Notes: generated by a model not told the origin, from the sequence alone. Counted from the first letter of the stretch, positions 15,691 through 30,225 are shown. The stretch is 64,000 nucleotides of DNA from Kryptolebias marmoratus (GCF_001649575.2 NC_051437.1:21343685-21407684); one strand, 5' to 3'. Numbers and translations: made by a program.

Positions 15691-15696
15691 TTTATT
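15691..15696 (-). terminator. wrap73: Poly(A) signal of wrap73
   Basis: AATAAA on the minus strand, about 350 bp after the wrap73 stop codon at 16049-16051. No other strong minus-strand candidate lies nearer, except AATAAA directly overlapping the stop region. Confidence 0.5.
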
Positions 15697-16048
15697 CATA
15701 ATAATCACACAATTTCATAAAAATACACATATATAGTTAGACAAAGACTACAATGACATCATTACATCTTGTAAACCTAATCTCACAGTGTCTGCAACTA
15801 GTGCTTTAGTGCCTATTTGTTTAACAAATATTTATCAAAATTTCTTCATAGGAATGTCCTGCTTTCTACATTTTGAGACAAAAATAATCATTCCTGTAAC
15901 TTGTTCTGGAGGGCTCAAAACCTTGGTGAGTAGCTATATTCCAGCATAAGAGATTTTCAGGAGTGTTTTCATTGGTTTACATCTAAGTACAAATGTAAGG
16001 CTTCATAAACCTGAACTGTGAAGTCTCTCTGAAGAAATGCTGTGCATT

Positions 16049-19000
16049 TTATTGTTCTTCCTGCTCGGTTTCCATGTAGCACAAACAAAGCTGCTCCTTT
16101 CCGAGCAGGATCAGAGAGTTTCCGCTGCAGTGCCACATCAGAGACTGGACCTGAAAACCACCTGGTGGGAGAAAAAGAAGGATAACAGTGAGCACAGTGC
16201 ATTCACACGTATGTCTGAGGAGGAAACAAAACTATAGAGTTCAAATTAAACTGTGCTCTGGACTTGTATGCAGTGAACATTATAGTATCTTCAAAGGAAT
16301 CAATTAAAAAGCACAACATTCTGTACGGGTAACAAATGGCTTTAACAAAAGGTGACAACCCACATCAGCACAATGTGAATACAGCTTATAAACATGAGCA
16401 CACAACATTTAAAACTGCTTTATACAGTACAGGATTTAGACACTATTTAAGTTAGGACATCAAGCACAATCATTAGCAACACTTTCAGTCTGCCCAGAAT
16501 TCATTTTCCTGCATGAAATGACTACTTTAATCATTGTAATTATTATAACTCAAGCACGTTACCTTCAGCTGGGACTTGAACAGAAACACATCCTCCCGGG
16601 GACCAGAGGTAGAGTTTGCTGTTGCCCGTACACAGAGCCAGCCGGGGGTGTTGGGGGTCCCACTGAAAGCAGCGAACAGCTGATGTCTGCTCCAGCACGG
16701 CCTCCAGGCTCATCTTCTGCACGTCCCACACCCACACAGCAGTGGCCATGTTGTCTACAGTGACAGAAATGCACATTCGCAGCTACTCTCAGTTTAAAGA
16801 CTGTGTTGTTAGATTTTAGCACTGTCAGAAAGACGGGTTAACACAAAAAAGGTAATGGAACCGTTAATACTTGCCATTCTTGGTAGCTAGATAGCGACTG
16901 TCTGAGCTGAACGCTAAAACAGAGACGCCTATTTTGGGATTGGCTCTGTCTGGTTCTGGTTTGACCAGAGGAATTTGAACAGGCAGTTCACAGATCTCAT
17001 CTGGATGAAGAAGTTCAGCAACAGAAAAACAAGGTTACTTGAAGTCAGGTAAATACTGATTTCAAAACAAAAACTGCTGGCCTACATTTGCTCTGGGTGT
17101 TGAAAAGTGTGGAGCCCATTGTGATGTTGTGCAGCAACAGCTCATCACTGGGCACAGCCGGCCTTCTTTCCACTTCCTTATACACAGTCTAAACAGCAAA
17201 TAGTTTATAAACTTTAAACAGAAAAATTAAAACGCATTTGAGGTTCATCATGAGGGCTGAATAATACTCACAGCTTTTGTGTTGTCGATGGTTGCAGGAT
17301 GTTCAAACTGGACTATTTTCCTCCATGTGATATGGTTGAGAATACGCACCTGACATTAAGATATAAGAATCTATCATTTAAAAAAAATAAAACTATAGCA
17401 AGATAGAAGACTAACATATCTAATAAGACTATTAATACTTTCTCATCATAGCTGCCAATAGCCAGGAACTGGCTGCTGGGGCTCCAGGACACAGTCTTTA
17501 CACCCAGGGACCACTCGTAGGCACTGTAGGTTGACAGCAGCCGGCCATCCAAAGAATACAGCAACACCTTGTACTGTGGACAAGACACACACTCATCAAA
17601 CAACCACACTTAAGCTGGTGCTAAAACATTTATCCTGAGTGTGTCTTTAAACCTTAACTCTGATATCACAAATCTCTCTCAGTGTTTGGAAAAACTCACA
17701 CAAGAACAGTAGATTTTTTGAGCCTCTTACACTTTAACCAGTACATTGATTTTTAAGTCTTATCAAACATCTGTTATTTTGGAACTTGGACATTTTCCCT
17801 GGGCAGATCAATAAATTATTGTGTTTATCTTGTAGATTTGCTTACATGTATTTGTATTTTTATGGTAATAAATTCCATAAGTGTACACACCAAAAAGGCC
17901 TTTAAAATTAAACTATTGCGGTAACCCTCTACATTATAGCACGTTTGTTATAAAACTTGCTGTATTATACTGTATATTCTGCTGACATGTATGGTGTATT
18001 TCACTGACAATACTCTTCATTTATTTTGGATACTTCCAAATACAAGTGATATTTATTTGAAAGGAAACCTCATCTATCATTCAGATGACTGTAAAAGTGA
18101 TTTTTTACAGCATACTTTTTGCATCCTGATCTGCCTCCTGAGAAACCACACTCTGCATTCTCTCTGTTAGGGCAGAGTTTGGTGTCCATGTGTGAGAATG
18201 GCCTGAGTGTGGACCCCCAGAGCAAAGTTCATGTTCACAAAAGGCAAAAGAAATAACGATTGTGTCTTCAGTTGTTAAATCCTTGTTGTTGACCAACCTC
18301 CAGACAGCTGTCCCACACTGCCAGCACACAGCCGTTGGGAGACCACTCCAATCCTGCAAGGTCCTGCGTTTCTGTCTCAAAATGCTGTAAAAAAAAAAAA
18401 AAGGTGAATTACATTTAAGTCCAAATAAAGCAAATAAATAATTTTCCGATGTAAAAGTCACGCAGTGTAAAAGGCTTTTAAACAACATTTGCTTAAAACT
18501 TTTAAGGTTTGTTGTTGTTTTAGATGGCTGTTTGACTCCATGAGAACATTTTCTGACAGCTGTTTACTGCAAGATACTGACAGAAATTAGCTCAACAGAA
18601 CCCCATTTTAAAACACCCAAATGATCCCTTTAACGATCTGGAACAGCATGTTGTATTTTACTTTTTGAATTTGTCTATCTTTCTTAAACATTAAGTCATT
18701 TAAATAAATAAGAAATAGATGAAAGAAAAAAAACATGAAAACTTACCCTGAGTAAATGCCAGTCATCACACACAAATACACTAATATAGTCTTTGCAGTC
18801 ACGGCGTTCAGCCAAGGCCAGATAGCATCCGTCTCTGCTGAAGTCTATACCTGTGTATGAAAAACACATTTTACCATAAGCCCAGATTTAAAGTGCATTA
18901 ATACTTCATTCAGTGAAAGAGTTACATATAACTCGATGTGACAGAAAGATTAATTATTCTGTTGACACCAGAGAGGTTGCTTTTAGCTACATTTTCTTGT

Positions 19001-22000
19001 AAACAAATTACAATCAATCAACAAAAATGGAGGCTGCTGTGATGGGATAACATTATCCAACATGTCCACAAGTTGTTGGGACACACCCGTTTATTTGGCC
19101 CTCATTTGGAAACTTCCACGCATGTCCAGTGTTGCAGCTGCAATTTTAGGAGGTTTAACATTATTGTGTTAATAAAATCTGTCTAAAACACATCTTGACA
19201 AAAAATAAAACTTCTCCAAAGAACCACATTTTGCAGTTATAGGAGCATTTTGGAGATGTGTGTCTTTCTTGATGGACTTTAAAGTGCATGTAGCACATAT
19301 TAGACACATTTATATTTTAAATAGAAAATAAAAACCTAACAACTAGAGTCTATAAATTGTTCTAATAAAAATAAATTTATAGGTAAAACCTTGTGACTAT
19401 CAACTGATGATCTGCTGCAGGTAAGACACTTACAACTCATAAGTCCTGCACACACCATTACTTAAAACTTTAAATAGTAACAATCAGTTCCAGCTGCTGT
19501 GTCACACAGCCAGACTCACTCCCCCTCCTGGAATCCACAGGTCACAAGTTGAAATTAACACCAGCCTAGCTGTCACGCTGGTAATAAAATTATTTAAAAC
19601 TTTGTTATAGTTCAAAACTGTGTCATGAGATACAGTGAGCGTTTTCAGAAGATCGAAAATCTGACCCCCTTTGATTCGTAGCATAAATTACAAGTTTCGT
19701 CAAGCTCTTATAATGTTTCCATAACAGCCGCAGTCAACTGACTGTTTATTGGTTTATGGTTCTGTAACTGCTCAGAGAGACCGCAATGCTCCGAAAATGA
19801 AGCATGGATGAAATTTAGAGCTTTTAAATAATCGGCTTTCTGTTTTAACAGGCAATGAAATGTAGATTTTTCACAGAAGGTTCAGTCACAGAAGCAGAAT
19901 AAAAAACCCATGAGAAGCATTTTTCTCTTTGATTAAAACATTTCCACGTACTGACTGGGAAACACCAACCGTCTTCGCTGATAAGGAATTACACTACCTT
20001 GTGGTGTTTAGTGTTTTTCATTCAATGTAATTATCTGATTCGTTGGCACCATAAAGTCTGCGGCATGCAGCTACCATGGCCAAATCATTTATATGACAGC
20101 GCTGAAGATAAACGCATCGCACGGGGGCATAGTATTACATGTGGAAAACGAGGAGAGTCTGGGACAATCATATTTCCACTTCTCGCTGACAGCTCAGTTA
20201 TGACGAGCATGTCCCATTTACTGAAGAGGGGCACAGCTGTCAGCAGAGAGGACAACAGTCTGACTGCATGTCCTGAGCTGTGCCACAAGGTAAAGAGCGG
20301 TATGTGATTAATGAGGCACGCCAAGGCACTCAGCTGACCCTGTCCTCAGGTACTCCGGCTCTACGTTCTGTATATATCCATAATACCATTCTCATACTCA
20401 CCCTTCTGACACGCTTTGGGATACTTGATGTAAGACACAGCTTTGGTGCGCAGGGACCAGACAGTAACTCTCAGCTGTCACAGAAACAGAGGAAAAAGAA
20501 GAAAAAAAAAACACTGTCAATTAGTAAACTGTGACAAAAGTCATAACAAGCAAAAATACTGTAAATACAATAATCCATCTAAGAGCTATCTCACTTCTTT
20601 GTCTATATGAGCTTTATGTTACCACTCATCTTTCATAAGTGACGCAAGGACTTAATGAGTGCTGAATATGGCCAGAGGAATTTAACAGAATGCTAAAAAC
20701 TCAAACAGGGCACTAAACTTTCCAAATTACAACACATCTTTCAGTAATGGAGAGCCAGACGAATGTTAGCCTCGTACGAACCACCAGGCATTCAAATGGT
20801 TATAGACAGACTGTCGTGCTTTGAAAAGATTGATCCCTACAGGGGACACTGGACATTTAATGAAGGTATGGTCAAGAAGTGTGGAGCGTTATCAGCCACA
20901 AAACCTCTACAAGAGTCCCAGGAGCCAAAAGAGTTGATTACTGGAAAGTAAAAGCTGAGGACACACTAAATGAACAAATCGAAAACAGTATCTGAACACA
21001 GGGCAGAAAATTTAGATCAGTTTGTTCTGTAGCCAAGATGTAATATAAGACATGTTTGCTACAAGTGTGGCCAATTAACAGCAAGTTGTGCACTAGCCAG
21101 CAAGTGGTGTGTGGACTGACAAAATAACTATCTGCCCACAAGTCTGCATAACAAAGGAACCACGTGCCCAGCACTCAGAAAGCTTCCTAACAAAAAGACT
21201 GGCAGCTACAGGTCAGGAAATTATTAATTACAGAGCAGTTTGAAAAGCTGGGGTCTTTCCTTTAATGAAAAAAAGAATTGGTTGTTGCAGAATTGGTGGG
21301 GTCTTCGCTGTGAGTTGGTGTAAACACACAGAGTTGTCCTCACCAGTAACAAGCTGAGAGCCTTTATCCCATACAGATACTCAGTGCAGAAAGATATATT
21401 TTCAAGAAATATTGTTCTTAAAAAAAAAAAAGAGCCTAGCCCTAATTGAGTATTTTTATTTGGGAATGTGCCAAGCTAAAACCAGCAATGCGAGCAGCTT
21501 TTCATCAGCGTGTCCACACAGATACTTTAACAGTTCCAAGTCTGTCACCTAAGTGGCCTGAAGCGTTGACCCTTCTGTTCAGTCGAGACACCCAGCTGTG
21601 TAGGTCTTCCAATAACACCTCACTGCACACTTTCTGGACTTCCCCTCAAACAATCTGCCATGACAACCAGTGTCAACACTGCTCAAACACCACACACTTC
21701 CACTTAGATGCTTTGAATCCGCCACGCAGGGGGTGCGGAGTGATCACCGCGACGAGAAGGGAGTGTAACTTTAAACTGGCTGGAATAAAAGTGCTGTAAG
21801 GAAAATAAGTCGGAGATGCTTTTCCATGTGGGGGTGGTACGCAATTAGATCCTTGGTTGGTAAAGCTGCAGCTGAGATGAAGCATCCTTAGTAAAGTTGA
21901 GGAACGGCTTGTGACTGCGGGTGTTGGAACTTGAAGTGTGAGAAAAGCCAAATTTGTAACCTATTCATTCTAAATACGAGATTCCATTTTATCTCAGACT

Positions 22001-25000
22001 CAAATATCCCATTTCTCCTTACAGTCGCATACTTTTACAAAAGAACCTGAATCTCTCGTAGCTTACAAAGAGTATGAACAAGCTATTGTCCCACGTTGCC
22101 TTGCATCAGCTGCCGCTATTCGGCTAACAGTAGCAGAACTGCCAACAATGCAAAGCTTCAGCTGTCCCAGCCAAAACTGCTACTGCTAATCTGATCCCAA
22201 CAACGTAAAAAAACCATTAAAGAAGTCAACCTCGGCAGTGACCTTGACTGAAGTTTTTCCACTCGGATTAACATGGATGTGTGGATGGTATTCTGTGCGG
22301 TCCTCGTCTGAATGATTGGAATTCAAATAGACAACACAGGCTAAGTTGTAACTTTCTAGTAAATTATTGATATGGCGCCATCCTGAAATAGTGGTTCTAT
22401 AACTTCTACCAAATAAAAAGTAGCTAAAATCAAGCCTTTAAGGAACATATTTTACATTATTTCAAGCAGGCTGGAGAAATCTAATCTATTGTCTCGTGCT
22501 GTTCTTATCTGTTTCGCAATCTGCACAATAAACTTTTGAATTTGGAGCTTTTTAACAAGTAACAGTGCTCAGTTATAGTCTGTCCAGGGCTGCCCTTAAG
22601 AAGAGACAAATATGCTACTTTTCTACTGCTGTGTCAGGTGTACCAAAACAAAAAAAAAATTAGTAAAGACTGTAAGATATTCTGGTTTGAGTTGAAAAGA
22701 AAGAAACAAAACAAAAGAAAGCGGGATGAACTCACTGCCAACTAAGCAGATTTACCAGCACATAGACAGACAAACACTTACACAAAGGCATGGTGCAGAC
22801 CTCGGGCAGCTGTCACTAAACAAGTTAATATAGCAAGCTGTTTATGAGTGGGGCTGAAATTTAAGCTCCACACAAACACCGGTGTTAATGAAATTTTGGG
22901 TTGGGGTGAAAATAAGTTCAGTCGGCTCCTTGGCAACCATCTGCTATTTATTATTTCACTTTGGTACGGCAAACTTCACTACAAATATAATCAGGAAGCA
23001 CTAAGTTAGCAGCATCTATTTACTGACACACTGAAGGTTCCGAAAGAGCGAGAATTTTTATTTTTTTAACTCTTGCATTACCCTTAAAATACATTTGTGT
23101 CAGAGGAAAGATCTCATTTCCACTGACTCATAAAAGCAATGTGAGTTTATTTCTGCAACAAAAATGACAATTTAAAGACAATTAAATCAGATGTAACAAA
23201 AAATACTGCCTACAATTTTTTTAACTACAACCAACAATTAACATTACTTCAAATCTATTTAGAGTTTTAAATATTATCAAACCTCAATTTAAAAAAAAAA
23301 TGGAGTCATGTTTAAAACTCACATTGATAAACTATGTCCTTCATTGGACAAAACGCATTAAAGTACTTTGACCAAAGTGGATTAACGTCAATGTTTTATG
23401 ATGTAACTCAAAGGAAACGAGAAGCCGAAAGAAAGCTGTTGAAGATATTGCTTCACCAAGTGACAGTTTAATAGATCAGAAAACTATCTGTTGATCGGCC
23501 TGTCACAGCATTACGCTGATAAAAGTAAGCTGCTCAAAACAGGCATGGAATGACACGATAATTACGATCACAGATCACACACGTGTTCAGTTACACCACG
23601 ACTGCAAGCAAATCCACAATCAGGCTGCAGACGACCTGAGCTTTGTTGTTCTGGGTGGATAAAATAGCTTTGCAAGGAATGGCATTTTTCCATCTCGTTC
23701 CGTTTTGTTGTTTCTTGAAAGATGCACACAGACACAAAAGAAGACATGCCACAGACACTTGCCCTCCCTGCACTCTTTCCCCGACCACAGCACCTGTCGG
23801 ATGAGTCGTGGAGTCAGGTTTAGCATGACAGACGTGGCCTCGCGTGGTGCCCCGTCATATTCCACACAGCCTCAGAGGAGCTGCTATGTCTCTCACCCAT
23901 TACAACACTTGCCTGCTAGGGATTCGATACAAAACAGGAATCGGGAGGCACAGAAAGAGAACTAAACACGTCTTTTATTAGTCTGGGTGTAGTTTTGCCG
24001 ACTTCCATAAACCGCACTCAACACCTCCGGGCTTCACTGAGTTGTTTTTGGAAGCTGAATAAACTACAAAGATCAGCACAAGGCTGTTTTCCTCTCCGAT
24101 CACACACACACACAAAAAGAAAGAGACGCAGATCCAAATCCACATCAAAAGTGAATTATTTTTAAGCTGGGCTGAGCCGCACCTCTGGGAAGAGTTTAAT
24201 GCTAATCAATCACATAACCTTTCAGGCAGAGATAAATATATATCATTCCGATTCCAGGTATTTAGGGAACTGGAATTGCACATATCTAGTTACAAATATG
24301 CAAATAGGTTTGTCATGTAAAATGAACTCTATGTAAGAATTTCACAAATGACACATACGCACAACTTCTATCTGTCCAGAAATACAATTTGGGTTCACCA
24401 TTTATCACTACTGGACTGGATTTGATGTTTGGGTCTGAACTGCTTTCTATCAACAAGATCATTTCACTTCCTAACACCTTTTTTTAACTTTTAATTATCA
24501 TATCTACGTCTATACTTGGGTAAACAGTTTTGACATTTGAAATGTTAAAGACGTGTGATGTCAAAATATGTTGAAACATTGTTTAAGCGTCTCTATAACA
24601 GGGTGTAAAAGATGTAAAAATGCTCTCCACACATAGAATGGAACTGAGACCATAATTCACTGATTCATAAAATGCATTAAAAAGAAAGACCTCAAACTAT
24701 ATAAGTTGAACAACTCAAAAACTTAGAAGTAAATGCAGAGAAGTACAAATAAATGAATAAACAAGCAAACAAATAAATCAGTCTCCATGAGGACCCCTGT
24801 AGAGGGTGCAAACAAACAGGCCAGCTGCTTTATTGTTCTGTCATTTGGTATTAAAACTTGATCCATCTCAAAATCTTTTTGAAATACTGCTTCAGCTCAA
24901 TACCTCCCATCAGCTGTTTCACAATCACAATGCACGCAGAAGTTTACATTTTTAGAATTTTCTGTTTGTTTTTAACCAACCTTTTTAAGCTCAGCTTTTA

Positions 25001-26975
25001 AATATATATACCAGAAAGGTTAAGTTTATTTGATAAGACCATTTCTTTTTCCCTTTCTATTTAATGAAGAGGTAAAGAAAAGCATTGTGATCAATAAGAC
25101 CACTTTGCGACAGCAGATTAATGAATTTACGAAGGCAGTTCAGTCGAGCTGATGAAAACCTTTTTTTGTCTAGAGTTGTTTGGATAACTGTTGTTTTACC
25201 AGTCATGTATATATTTATTTCTGCTCCCTATTAGTTGAATTAGCTCTGTCGAGTTTATTGCCTATTTAACATCATTTAAAGGACTTAGTACCAGGGGAAA
25301 TAACGAGGCAGATACACATTGCGCTCATGTCTAAAAGGCACTTGAGACACATGTATGACAGGACGCTAACAGGAGGGGAAGAATGAAATCAGGCTGAATA
25401 CATGCAGCAGGAGGGGGATGTACACGCAGTCAAGAAAGGCTCTGGTGTCTGGCTATTTTCAGGTCTCCCTTCCTTACGGGCCAGCAACAGTTGAAACCAG
25501 ACAAGCATCCGCATAAAAAAAAAAAACACTTCCATGTGCCTGAATGCATGCACATGTGCACAGACCACCTTCGCACTTACATGGAACTCGGTGGTGTTAA
25601 GAATGTGACGTCCATCTGGACTCCAGCGCGAGGAGACTAGTCCGATTGAGCCCTCGTCGATCTTACAGTGCCAGTCGGGCTGTTCGAGTGACCACACCTG
25701 GAGACGGAACAGAGAAGCACAGATGGACAGCGATCAGCAGTTTTTGATGACATCTCTCATGCACAACTTGTAACTTTCAGAACTTTGTTTTACATATTAA
25801 AGAGACATTTAAGAATCAGAAAACATGAAAGACTGGCACTGCGTACCCACTCAAAGGTAAGACACAATATGATGAGCATGACACGTTGCAAAAACCAGAA
25901 AATCTGACACTTTTGGAATAACAGCAACTATTTTAAGTTCTGTCTGTGATTTAAGACGTTGTTTTTTAATTTGATGAATAAACATTTTATTGCTTTCAAG
26001 TTATCTAAAACAAATTAAGAAGGATAGTGTTAAAAGTACTTGAAGAATAAAAGCATAATGATACATGTAAATGTAGAAATTCTGAATGAAAAGTTCCTGT
26101 TAATATCAGAAAAATGAATGTAATCATGTTGTTATGGTGTGTGTTAAATACTAAGTTTTCTTTAAAACAACAGTCAGGTTTGGTCTCACTGGATCAAGAC
26201 TGTTTGTTTGTTTTGTGATCTTTTGTGCAATGTATGTGTTCAAATAAACAATTCCTATGGGACTGAATAAAGTAAAATTTAATTTCGATTCCATCTAATT
26301 GACAAAAATATAATAAAATCATAAATTAAGACTGTTTAATCAGTACCAGCACCAACTTACTGAGTGAGGTACACACTGCTGATTTAGTGAATTCTACATT
26401 AATGTAAAAGAGACTAATCTCTCACAATCAAAACGCTCTGATTGGGATGTGGATATTTTCTTTCCCTGTTTATATAGTATAACATAGAATAACACCTTGA
26501 CCATAACTTTGAAACATTTCAATCTGAAATACGACTGTTACCAACCCGTATTCCATTTATAATAGATAAACTATATGAAAAGGCATTTCTAAATATTAGA
26601 CTTTTCTCCCAGAAAAGCAAGAAATATAATATAGGATTAAACTCACCTGTACCAGGCCCCTCTTGTACATTGCACAGAGCACAAAGAGAGAGTCCGAAGA
26701 CCACTCCATGTGGGATATTTGATCCAAACAGGTGTAGAGCTGCAGGATTTGCAAGGTGCTCACATCTCGTACCACTAGCCTGTACTGCACACAGGTAGCC
26801 TGAGGAGCACATTCATTGAAAAAAAAAGTCAGGAAAAACCTGCATAAACAAATCGGAGATTCTTGCTGCATTAAACTAAACTGGCAACAAAAACTCAAAT
26901 ACTTGCCAAATATTTCCCATTTGGGGAAACCTTGCAAAGCTGGTTTGATTGCTTAAAGACCTCTGAGAAGTTCAT
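16049..26975 (-). CDS. wrap73: WD repeat-containing protein WRAP73 (WDR8)
   Basis: Twelve coding exons on the minus strand: 26975-26907, 26799-26647, 25697-25581, 20474-20402, 18850-18747, 18384-18298, 17573-17439, 17349-17272, 17188-17086, 17000-16875, 16754-16563 and 16161-16049. They total 1350 nt, or 449 aa (human about 460). Recognisable blocks are [81 protein letters not shown], the [15 protein letters not shown] block, [17 protein letters not shown] and [15 protein letters not shown]. Several end in WD-like dipeptides, as expected for a beta-propeller. WRAP73 acts at centrosomes and spindle poles with the microtubule-anchoring protein SSX2IP (Msd1) and in ciliogenesis. Two introns must use GC donors (after 26907 and after 16875). 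A 5.1-kb intron separates exons 3 and 4. Confidence 0.97.
20475..25580 (-). other. wrap73: Large wrap73 intron, no internal gene seen
   Basis: This 5.1-kb interval holds no exon-like frame with family similarity. The base composition is ordinary teleost intron. Small open frames at 21446-21799 and 23705-23965 lack splice context. The other wrap73 introns between 17,574 and 20,401 are equally featureless. Confidence 0.5.
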
Positions 26976-27532
26976 TTTACATTCACAAGTGTTCCTGTAC
27001 AGAGAAAGCGTGCAGTTATCATTACACATTAAAACAAACACTAACACAAAAACTAATTTGACACATATGCTGTTGTAGTTCCCAGGTGTTACCGCGTGAT
27101 GGCGACATTTGTCCAAAAAAGAAATATGTTTTCACCAGAAGACAGATTGAAAACACAGAGACAAAAAGGGTCTCCTCTCATAAAAAAGTGTAATAATTTA
27201 AAAAAAAAGAAACTTTGTTTATTCAAAAACCTTTAACAGACCAATTTCCAACACGTCAGCAACAATAGATACCCTAACCCTTGGCTAGTAGGAGACAACA
27301 CACATAAAACGATTGTAAATCTCTTTGGTATACCTTATTTTATTTGTTCGTTGATCGTTTGTTTTCTTATTTCAAGCACAACTAAACTGTAAGTTAGGAA
27401 GAGGTCAAAAACGCACACAAGCCCGAAGTAAACTTTTCAACTACATGTCAATGGGCTCGTTCGGCTAGCATGCGCGGCTAACATCATGCAAGCAAAGCGG
27501 TCAAATAATTCAAAATTTCTGGCAACACTTAC

Positions 27533-27600
27533 CTCTGACACCAACAGCGTCACTTCTTATAACTGAAAAAGGGATGCAAGAAGCTCTAAAAGCCATTCAG
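27533..27600 (-). other. wrap73: Probable non-coding first exon of wrap73
   Basis: On the minus strand the sequence GGTGTCAGAG is followed by the strong donor GTAAGTGTT at 27532. The next acceptor lies at 26995, and the exon from 26994 carries 19 nt of 5' UTR before the ATG at 26975. The 5' limit is unknown; 27600 is a guess from the promoter motifs just upstream. Confidence 0.5.
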
Positions 27601-27697
27601 AAAAGTTAACCTCCCCATGAGAGTGTAGCATTCACACAGTGTTAATCCAACTGTTGTCAGGATGTTTGTATGAACGTAAACCGACGTGCGGAGCTGT

Positions 27698-27743
27698 CCA
27701 ATCAGCATCTTCCTGTAGTGAACTGCATTCTGGGTAATGTAGT
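27698..27743 (-). promoter_or_regulatory. wrap73: wrap73 promoter: ZNF143/THAP11-type site and CCAAT box
   Basis: The minus strand of 27724-27743 reads ACTACATTACCCAGAATGCA. This differs at two of 19 positions from the SBS element ACTACAATTCCCAGAATGC bound by ZNF143 and THAP11 in many housekeeping promoters. A CCAATCAG box lies at 27698-27705. Both sit 100-200 bp upstream of the inferred wrap73 first exon, a usual distance. Confidence 0.65.
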
Positions 27744-30119
27744 ATATTGCTTTTTTGTTTGTTTCCAGCGTCCGTGCTCAACAGTGCGTACGTACCACAT
27801 TTAATAACATATATTTAAGCAACATTATATTTTTTTTTCTTGATAGGCTAATTAGTTTTGAATTTAGCAGCGTGCTAAATTCAATTTAGAACGGTTTTGT
27901 TAGGCTATTATAGTTTTCAGTCTTGTTTCTTTTCTTTTTATATTTTTTTTGTTTTATTTAGACCAGACGGGGAATCATTTTGATATTTACACCGGCCTGC
28001 CTCCAAGTTTAAGTAAGAAACAGTCAATTCTGATCAAATGCATCCCAATCTTTTTTTAATTATTATTTTTCTAAGCAGAAAGGGTTTCCCGCTTGTGTGC
28101 GGCCAAACCGCGCTACCGCCTCTCTGCTTCCCTGAGCGCATAAAAAAACCACTTCACATCCTCCTCGGTCTCCTTCAGCAAAGCCAGCACTTCTCTGAAG
28201 AGCATGCAAATCAGTTTTCCTCCCTTGTTTCCGGTTATTATTGCTTCTCCGAAAAGTCTATCAACTTTCGCCATTCTTATCACTCATAGATTTGGTCAAT
28301 ATTTGCTTTGAGAGGGTTTTTTTTTGTTTGTTTTTTTTTGTTTTGTCTTTTTGTTCATGTTGCTATTTTTATGGAGGGTCACTCTCTTGGCATGTTCGAT
28401 AAACAGACAGGTGCTCGGCGCAACATCATTCCTGTGTGTTTGGATTGGAGTGAGAATAACCTTCAGGTAGGCCAGTTTCTTATTTATTAGGAGCGGAGTT
28501 TGTAATCATTTAGGCCTAAAAGGGTTTTTAAGCTCTTTTGTCAGCATTTAATTAGAAAGAAAAAAGTATAATTAGTTGTTTATACGCTTTTAAATCAAAC
28601 TATATAAAGGCAAAAATGTTAAAACCAAGTTATTTTGTTGCAGAATATCGTGGCTTGAATAATGATTTTATAAATTTATCTTGATCAAATTTGTTCATCT
28701 ATTGTCAGAGCTGTGAAATAATCCCATAATGATAAAAGATCGTGTCTAATAAGCTTCATAAATTATCGCCATGTAGATCAGATTTGGTTATATTCTTTCA
28801 GATCATTTTTCTACTGGCAAGTTTATTGAATTAAAAAAACTGAATAGCTGCAAATTCTTTCAAAATACAGATATGAAATATTAGTTTCAAACCGATATTC
28901 AATTATATTAATTACAACCTAATGGTTTATTTTATAGCTTTTACTGGCTGAATTTATTTGTGGAAATCTCACTCGTTTTAAGATGCACCCAGAGGTTCTA
29001 CATTTTTCTCAACACTGACGACGGTTTCTCCCATTCCTCTGTGGAATAATTCACCTGGGCCCAAGAAGGATGAAGTCTAAAACAATTTTTAAAAAATTAA
29101 TTTCCTCTCTTTTGAGACTGACTTTCTTGTACGAAATGGCCCTGGGGAGGGCAGGGTGCGTGTCTAGCCTATTTGTTGTCATGGGTGCTGTAACCCTGGA
29201 GTGAAGACGCATAATAGAGACAGGTGGATTTGGCAAAAGCGCAAGTTTAAATTTAAAAATAAGTCAATAAAAATATATATTTGTGACTTTTTTTTCTTTT
29301 TATGCACGGAGTCAGTATAAAACAGACACAGACGTGTTACTGCAAAATCAAGTAGAATTATAGAAATAGTATTTATAGAATGAGCGCATTTCAACAAATG
29401 CCTTATCACTGTCTCCTATTTTTCCTTTAAATATAACTTAACTGAAAGTCAGATTCACTCTTAAGCCAATAACATTTAATTGCTTAAATCTGATTATTTT
29501 CAGATGCAAACGAAACTGTTAAAATTCCTAAATTATTAAAATACCCTGACTTGTTGTTTTGCATTTTTCTTTCTGTTAAACTGCAGAATTCTGCCGGCTC
29601 ATTTGTTTCTGTTCTAATCTGGTTTCTGCGGCGGCAGATACCCGGGGAACCGCGGGAACTGCAGCCAATCTGACAGAATTACAGGAATTAATAAAAAAAG
29701 AAAAGAAAACTCTCTATAAACCCGGTTTAAGGGACAGAAGAAAATCAGCGCACGTTCAGCAGTCATGACATCACCGTGTCTGTTTACTAGAAGCTCCGTA
29801 TCTTTAATCGATTCAGAACAAAGTGAGCTGTTCTGAACAGATAATATAAGAGCCACAGATGGGACTAATTGTCACCTTTCGAAAATTCGGAGAATTTGTG
29901 AAATCATTAAGGTTATGCGCGTATTTACTTGTATTTACAGCGTGCGTGCTTGAAGTCGTGCACCTTTGCCACAGTTTTCCTCCTGCAGAAGGGGTCAGTT
30001 ACTAAGGAGATGCGACGCTGTTGCGCAGCTGTGAATGTGGCCCACTAAGAAACTTTAAAACGTTCTAACCCGCGGAATGCGATCAGCTGCGGCACATTCA
30101 AGCTGGAGACAAAAGAGAC

Positions 30120-30225
30120 TAAAAGTGGACGCTCGAGACATCCGTCCATCAGCTGATTCAGTAGGCCTGCTTTTAGTTTAGCTCCTTTTTTGTGTGAGTT
30201 TCGGTAAAGCTGCGATGTTTGAGCG
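30120..30225 (+). other. tp73: Candidate non-coding first exon of tp73 (TA promoter)
   Basis: A donor-like GAGCG|GTGAGC ends at 30225 in CpG-containing sequence 0.5 kb before the acceptor of the ATG exon at 30708. Human TP73 also has a non-coding exon 1. The start is not determined, and an alternative donor at about 28,466 (TTCAG|GTAGG) exists. Confidence 0.3.

Noticed and set aside
28308..28490. Frame ending near TTCAG|GTAGG as a possible tp73 coding first exon
   Set aside because: No similarity to p73 N-termini, and the ATG exon at 30745 already matches the TA start. At most it is non-coding.
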